From Chitinispirillaceae bacterium (GTDB lineage: Bacteria; Fibrobacterota; Chitinivibrionia; Chitinivibrionales; Chitinispirillaceae), in contig JAFGHA010000193.1 in the NCBI GenBank assembly GCA_016930275.1, positions 1 to 36,391 on the forward strand: DNA of 36,391 bases. The letters are read 5' to 3'. The stretch's first letter is position 1; every line of letters begins with the position of its first letter. The notes under the pieces are model-generated. The model worked only from the letters and a program-made list of their open reading frames with translations. It was not told where the DNA came from and searched no databases. Shown here one piece after another: positions 32,068 through 36,391 of this stretch. The translations under genes and the position numbers were made by a program.

Positions 32068-33375
32068 CTAATTGATAGTGGTCAGTACCGCTTTGAACCG
32101 TGGCGTGGACCAGAGCACTTCCTGCTGCCAGTTGACTTTCGAGCTGGATAACCGGAGATACAGGTAAAATGTCCGCTTGTTACCATCGAGATAGTGCTGC
32201 AGGTGATAATCAACCGGCAGAATGATTTCCATGGCGTCAGACGGTTCATTCAAGTTGACTACGGGTTTGTAATGGGTATTTACCTCAGAAAAACGCCGGT
32301 TGATCCCGTCGATATCGGTGATATGGTCGGCGGAGAGGAAATAGTTGACTGGAGGAACGGTGTCGTTGTTATCAGTCGTGAGCAGATCTCCATTGATGAC
32401 GATTCCGGCGGAAAGCAGTTCGGTAAATCCGGTCGTTTTCATGGTGTCCCAGAGCGTACCGAGGTTGAGTTCGAAAACCGCGATTCGTCCCGGAAGCCAC
32501 GACGAGAGCGGCCGGGGAGCATTGGTGGCGGAGAGAGTGTCCGTTTCGGCTACGACAAGCGTGGGGTAGCCCCGGAGAGTATCGGAGGTGCTGATGACGG
32601 TATCCTTTTCACTGTCGGAATGGTGTGCGTGAATAACCATCGCCGGATAGTGCCCGGAAGTGCTGTTAAACCAGGCGAGCGAGTCGTCGGCTGAGCAGAG
32701 CGCGATAAAAAAATCAATCGGCAGTGTAGTGTCGCAATGAGTGGTTTTTTCACTCTTGGATCCTTCCGTTTCGTTGAAACAGGTGAGTGCCTCTCTGCAC
32801 TGATTGAAAATTGAATCGGCGAGAGCATCGTCGACGAGCTTTCCGCTCCAGTGCGGGCTGTCTTCGTCAACCTGGGTGAGTGTACAGATCGGCATGGCCG
32901 TATCGTACATCTTGTCGGCAAGCAGGTTGTCGGCGTTGGCTGAATCACAGCGATAAAGATTGAATCTCCCGGAAGTAATGGAACCGATAACCGCTTTTGT
33001 GGTATCGTACAGGGTATCGAACACGAACATCACGCTATCGAATTCATAGGTGGAGTCGAAATTCCTTGCGAATGATACACCTACCTGAAACTGGACGTAT
33101 CCGTACGCCAGGTAATCGCCGGCCGTTCCGGCGGCGAGTACTCCTGAATGTTTTCCGAATCCCGATCCCTGGTCCACCGGCAGACTGAATTTATCCGTAA
33201 CGCATCCGGAATCAAGGGAAAGCGAGAAAAAGTTTCCATTGAAATCCATGAAAGAGGGATCGTTTTCTTTGATGATATCCTCGCCGACACCGGTATATTG
33301 GTCGAGAGAAGAACAGTGGAACAGAAGAAAACCCGCCAATGAAACCGCTATTGACCTGCAAATTTTAGTGTACAT
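32068..33375 (-). CDS. Large lipoprotein of unknown function
   Basis: I start at ATG 33375, behind CAGG, because it gives a lipoprotein signal (MYTKICRSIAVSLAGFLLFHC, Cys at about 21) and 435 residues. An open frame continues upstream to 33546 but encodes nothing signal-like. The mature protein is mostly beta-rich, with repeated FSLSLDSG, YLAYGYVQFQVG and AVFELNLGTLWDT patterns, and resembles in style the large surface lipoproteins of Bacteroidota/Fibrobacterota (DUF4270-like). I cannot assign a family. It is paired with the barrel gene 14 bases downstream. A candidate promoter lies upstream at 33548-33577. Confidence 0.6.
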   Translation of the reverse strand: MYTKICRSIAVSLAGFLLFHCSSLDQYTGVGEDIIKENDPSFMDFNGNFFSLSLDSGCVTDKFSLPVDQGSGFGKHSGVLAAGTAGDYLAYGYVQFQVGVSFARNFDSTYEFDSVMFVFDTLYDTTKAVIGSITSGRFNLYRCDSANADNLLADKMYDTAMPICTLTQVDEDSPHWSGKLVDDALADSIFNQCREALTCFNETEGSKSEKTTHCDTTLPIDFFIALCSADDSLAWFNSTSGHYPAMVIHAHHSDSEKDTVISTSDTLRGYPTLVVAETDTLSATNAPRPLSSWLPGRIAVFELNLGTLWDTMKTTGFTELLSAGIVINGDLLTTDNNDTVPPVNYFLSADHITDIDGINRRFSEVNTHYKPVVNLNEPSDAMEIILPVDYHLQHYLDGNKRTFYLYLRLSSSKVNWQQEVLWSTPRFKAVLTTIN

Positions 33376-34310
33376 GAAACCTGCCGAAAAGGATGACTGG
33401 TTAAGAGGCACTTCATGACAGCGGGTGGCATTGTATCCTGGAAGCAGGATGAATTCTCCGATGAATATGCCGGTGCCTGATTTTCGGACGCCTGCCTGAT
33501 TCCTGACTACGGGACGCAAATCGGAATATTGTGCAGTTGTGGTCAATAAAATAGGTTCACTGTTTGAAGGAAGTCAAATAGTAGCATGGCGGAACGGAAG
33601 TACTCCCGAAGGGAATATTGGCTCTCTGAAGCATGATTTTCCGGGTGAAAGAGGAATTGTACCGGATTATTCCCGGTGACCGGTCATACTCGCCGAAGGA
33701 GGTGAACGGTAACCTTTTTTCCGCAACCGCTACCCGGTGCTCTGTATAACATCATACCCCGTCTTGTAGTACAAAGCGGCATAATGCAAACAGCACCCCG
33801 TACCTGATACTAGCTACTTATAAGATGGATATGAATAAAAATGCTTAACGTGTTTCCCCGGTCCACCGGGCGGGACTGCGCTTTTGTAACATAAACTTTA
33901 GCATGCTTTTACGTATATCGCTCACGTCCAGGTCCGGAAAATTGGAGCAAATGCTTTTTACCCCGGTGATTCATAAACTATGTTATATTCATATAAACTT
34001 GATCTTTTTCCGGCAGTTTTCCGTAATGCCGGACGTTTTTCATCCGGTTAACCCCGGGTACACTGCCTGCTTTCCGGTACAACGAAAATAACTGAGCGTG
34101 TTTTCGTCTCATCGGTGTAGTGGTTCGCTGCATGCCGGCGGTAGTTTTTTTCCGAAATGGAGTTGCAATCCGAACAACGAACCGGTGGTTTTAAACGATT
34201 GGCAGCATAGTCGCTTTTTCCGCCGGTGAAATGGTGTCAACTTTCGCGACAACAGGTCCGCATCGGCGGCAACTGTGCGCGGCAAACCGTTAAGGCCGCA
34301 TGTAAAAACT
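33376..34310. other. Long divergent spacer, no gene
   Basis: About 935 bases separate the minus-strand lipoprotein gene from the REC-GAF-GGDEF gene. Apart from the candidate promoter at 33548-33577 and a small CCCGG/CCGGG hairpin at 33857-33870, I see no gene, riboswitch or repeat. The longest frames are short and unconvincing. Confidence 0.5.
33548..33577 (-). promoter_or_regulatory. Candidate promoter for the lipoprotein-barrel operon
   Basis: On the minus strand TTGACT (33572-33577) and TATTTT (33548-33553) are separated by 18 bases, matching five and four of six consensus positions. It would give a leader of about 165 bases before ATG 33375. Confidence 0.4.
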
Positions 34311-35774
34311 ATGGAACAGAAAACGGTAAAACGTCCGGGTGACTGCACCATACTTATTGTTGATGATGAGGAAATCATCTGTGAGATGCTCAGCGATGCA
34401 CTTGAGCCGGTTTATAAGGTGAAGAAATGCTCGCTCGGTTCCCGGGCGCTGCAGTTGATTGATGAATACGATTTCGATGTGGTCATCACCGATTTGAAGA
34501 TCCCCGATGTGTCCGGACTGGAAGTGCTCGAGTATGCGAAACGGAAAGATGAATTCACCGAGGTAATCGTTATCACGGGGTATGCCTCGCTTGACAGTGC
34601 GACGCTCGCGATAAACCAGGGAGTTTATTCCTACCTGCTCAAACCGCTCCAGATTACCGAATTCATGATTCAGGTTGAAAAGGCCGTTGCATCCCGCCTG
34701 TTTCACCTGCGCAGCATTGAGCTCATGCGCAAATCCGATGCCTTCGATCCTGATGTGAAGATGCATGTGCATGAAATCACCTCGCTCTATTATTTCATCC
34801 GTAAATTGATGCTTTCACTGGAAATCGCCGAAATCATGCGTATTACCCTTGATGAGGCGAATCAGCGGATGCAGGCGGTTCTTTCCGTAATAAGTATTTC
34901 CATACCCGGATTTCAGGAACTCTACCTGATGCCCGCACAAGGGGAACTGTACGAAACGAATGCACGGGAACTCGTTGAACGTTTCCGGGAACAGGTATTC
35001 ATGTCGCCGGGAGTGCCGCAGCAGGAGGTTCTGGAACGGCTTCAACCGGTACTTTTCAGAGGGAAACAGGGTGAACTGCCGCGATTACAGAAGGTGACCC
35101 CCGTTGCGGTACCGATGATGATCACCGATCGGATTCTGGGAACCCTGACCGTATTCATCGATACCGCTGCCGCACCGCAGGAGGGGCAGAACCAGTTCCT
35201 TTATGTTTTCAGTTCGATTGTCTCATCGGTGATCGATCACGGGTACATCGCATTGCAGGCGAAGCGTCAGGCGAAAACCGACAGTCTCACCGGGATCGCG
35301 AATCACCGCCACTTTCACGAAACGCTCGACCGTGAGATCGCGCGTGCGGCCCGGAAAAAAGGAGTGTTTGCACTGGTGCTTCTCGACATCGACAATTTCA
35401 AAAATGTCAACGATACCTACGGCCATCAGATCGGAGACGCCGTTCTGGTCGATATGACACGCCGGATCATGGCAATGGTGCGCGGTGGCGACGTGCTTGC
35501 CCGCTACGGGGGCGAAGAGTTCGGTATCATTCTTCCGGATACCGACCTTGAAGGTGCGGAAATTCTTGCCGACCGGATTCTCAAGGCGATTTCATCACAA
35601 CCCTTCTCGTTCGCCCAGAGAGATATCCGATATACGGTGAGTATCGGTCTTGCGGTCTACCGGGGCGAAGACGATGTCGGGAAGGACCGTCTTATCGCCG
35701 CCGCTGACCGCGCCCTCTACGATTCAAAAGAGAACGGAAAAAACCGCCTGTCGATCGGTACGATCGACCTATGA
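34311..35774 (+). CDS. REC-GAF-GGDEF response regulator diguanylate cyclase
   Basis: ATG 34311 gives 487 residues; an in-frame GTG at 34275 is an alternative and neither has a strong ribosome-binding site. Residues 12-125 are a receiver with Asp18-Asp19, phospho-acceptor Asp61 in VVITDLKIPD and Lys111 in LLKP. Residues about 150-315 are GAF-like. The GGDEF domain (about 320-487) has LLDIDNFKNVNDTYGH (357-372) and active site RYGGEEF (398-404). An intact inhibitory site RxxD (Arg391-Asp394) sits six residues before it, so product feedback is expected, unlike in the cyclase at 15824. It should make c-di-GMP upon phosphorylation. Its stop overlaps the kdtA start (ATGA). Confidence 0.9.
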   Translation: MEQKTVKRPGDCTILIVDDEEIICEMLSDALEPVYKVKKCSLGSRALQLIDEYDFDVVITDLKIPDVSGLEVLEYAKRKDEFTEVIVITGYASLDSATLAINQGVYSYLLKPLQITEFMIQVEKAVASRLFHLRSIELMRKSDAFDPDVKMHVHEITSLYYFIRKLMLSLEIAEIMRITLDEANQRMQAVLSVISISIPGFQELYLMPAQGELYETNARELVERFREQVFMSPGVPQQEVLERLQPVLFRGKQGELPRLQKVTPVAVPMMITDRILGTLTVFIDTAAAPQEGQNQFLYVFSSIVSSVIDHGYIALQAKRQAKTDSLTGIANHRHFHETLDREIARAARKKGVFALVLLDIDNFKNVNDTYGHQIGDAVLVDMTRRIMAMVRGGDVLARYGGEEFGIILPDTDLEGAEILADRILKAISSQPFSFAQRDIRYTVSIGLAVYRGEDDVGKDRLIAAADRALYDSKENGKNRLSIGTIDL

Positions 35775-36391
35775 CTCTCCCGGGTCTCGTTGCCGATGCT
35801 GTCGTTACCGGCTACAGCCTGCTTCTCGATATATTGCGGGTCGGTCTGTCACCCATTCTGCGGGGAATCTCCGGGCAGAAGGGGTGGGATATCGACAAAC
35901 GGCAGAAATTGCCCTCGCCGATCCGTGACTTCCGCGGAAAACGGGTGATCTGGCTCCACGGCGCCTCGATGGGCGAGGCGAAGCTGCTGCTCAAGTTCTA
36001 CACGATGCTCAGAGAGCGCCATCCCGATGATCTCTATCTTGTCACCGCGACCACCCGGACGGGAGTCGCCTTTCTGGAACAGAACCGCAAGAATAATTTC
36101 TGCGCCATCGGGTACCAGCCGATCGATACGCTTTCTCTCGTTACCCGTGTCGTCAGCCATTACAACGTGGCTCGTCTCTGGCTCCTCGAAACCGAACTGT
36201 GGCCTGCAATGCTCCGCGTTTGTAAACGTCGCGGTATTCCGGTAGGAATCGTCAACGGCCGGATCGAGGAGGCTTCCTACAACCGGTACCGTCGGTTCCG
36301 CCGGTTGTTCTCTGAGCTGCTCGCGCCGGTTGATATCGTTCTCGCCCAGAGCGAAGCCTACGCCAAGCGGTTCATCGATCTGGGTGTCGAC
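35771..36391 (+). CDS. kdtA: 3-deoxy-D-manno-octulosonic acid transferase KdtA/WaaA, 5' part
   Basis: The first 207 codons are present and the gene runs off the right edge. A weak N-terminal membrane-associating segment (about 5-30) precedes the catalytic domain. Signatures of the Kdo-transferase N-terminal domain are WLHGASMGEAK with the probable catalytic base Glu69, VTATTRTG, WLLETELWPAML, GIVNGRIEEASYNRY and AQSEAYAKRFIDLGV. The enzyme transfers Kdo from CMP-Kdo to lipid IVA at the inner membrane, an essential early LPS step. The start overlaps the cyclase stop by four bases, so translation of the two is coupled. Confidence 0.9.
   Translation, partial: MTLPGLVADAVVTGYSLLLDILRVGLSPILRGISGQKGWDIDKRQKLPSPIRDFRGKRVIWLHGASMGEAKLLLKFYTMLRERHPDDLYLVTATTRTGVAFLEQNRKNNFCAIGYQPIDTLSLVTRVVSHYNVARLWLLETELWPAMLRVCKRRGIPVGIVNGRIEEASYNRYRRFRRLFSELLAPVDIVLAQSEAYAKRFIDLGVD

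Noticed and set aside
33903-34091. 62-codon open frame in the long spacer
   Set aside because: No ribosome-binding site, no neighbour coupling and no recognisable motif.
34240-34310. Possible c-di-GMP (GEMM) riboswitch before the REC-GAF-GGDEF gene
   Set aside because: A short GCGGCAAACC stretch resembles part of the motif, but the second half and stem are missing and there is too little room before the start codon.
1-36391. CRISPR arrays, tRNA or rRNA genes, integrases, insertion sequences
   Set aside because: Read for regularly spaced direct repeats, tRNA-like cloverleaf ends and transposase motifs; none was convincing.

Overview
The window looks like a chromosomal piece of a Gram-negative (diderm) bacterium, most likely from the Fibrobacterota or a close relative. 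This is inferred from a TIGR02147/DUF4423-type regulator (a family first defined as paralogues in Fibrobacter), DUF2341/LamG lipoproteins, secreted glycosidases ending in a type IX-secretion-like tail, and LPS genes (a fused LptF-LptG permease and KdtA). No rRNA, tRNA, CRISPR array, integrase or intact insertion sequence was seen.

Layout. 1-10300 is a plant-polysaccharide locus. A putative secreted glycosidase (397-2547, minus) diverges from a plus-strand operon of regulator, LamG/DUF2341 lipoprotein and two tandem GH127 beta-L-arabinofuranosidase-like enzymes, closed by a strong terminator at 10257-10288. The 625-base divergent spacer carries two near-identical palindromes built on GTATAC, which are good operator candidates. 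A secreted protein with two complete alpha/beta-hydrolase modules follows (10398-12551).

12842-17584 is a tightly overlapping operon: LptF-LptG fusion, single-domain response regulator, membrane-anchored GAF-GAF-GGDEF diguanylate cyclase. 18122-24084 is an envelope cluster of unknown purpose: an Ig-like repeat protein, a predicted beta-barrel, a periplasmic protein, an M48 metalloprotease and a lipoprotein. 24266-27348 holds a conserved uncharacterised protein, a GNAT acetyltransferase remnant and a membrane-anchored MutS-like ATPase.

27746-33375 is all on the minus strand: a DUF4912 / GH57 branching-enzyme / beta-barrel operon, then a lipoprotein / outer-membrane protein pair. 34311 to the end is a second diguanylate cyclase (REC-GAF-GGDEF) overlapping kdtA, which is cut by the window edge.

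Two systems stand out. The first is the arabinan-type utilisation operon with its probable regulator and operator pair. The second is the repeated coupling of c-di-GMP signalling genes to LPS-biogenesis genes: both GGDEF proteins in the window are joined by overlapping genes to LPS genes. Most start codons were chosen from ribosome-binding-site spacing and signal peptides rather than the longest frame. Functions are from recognised motifs only; no database search was possible.
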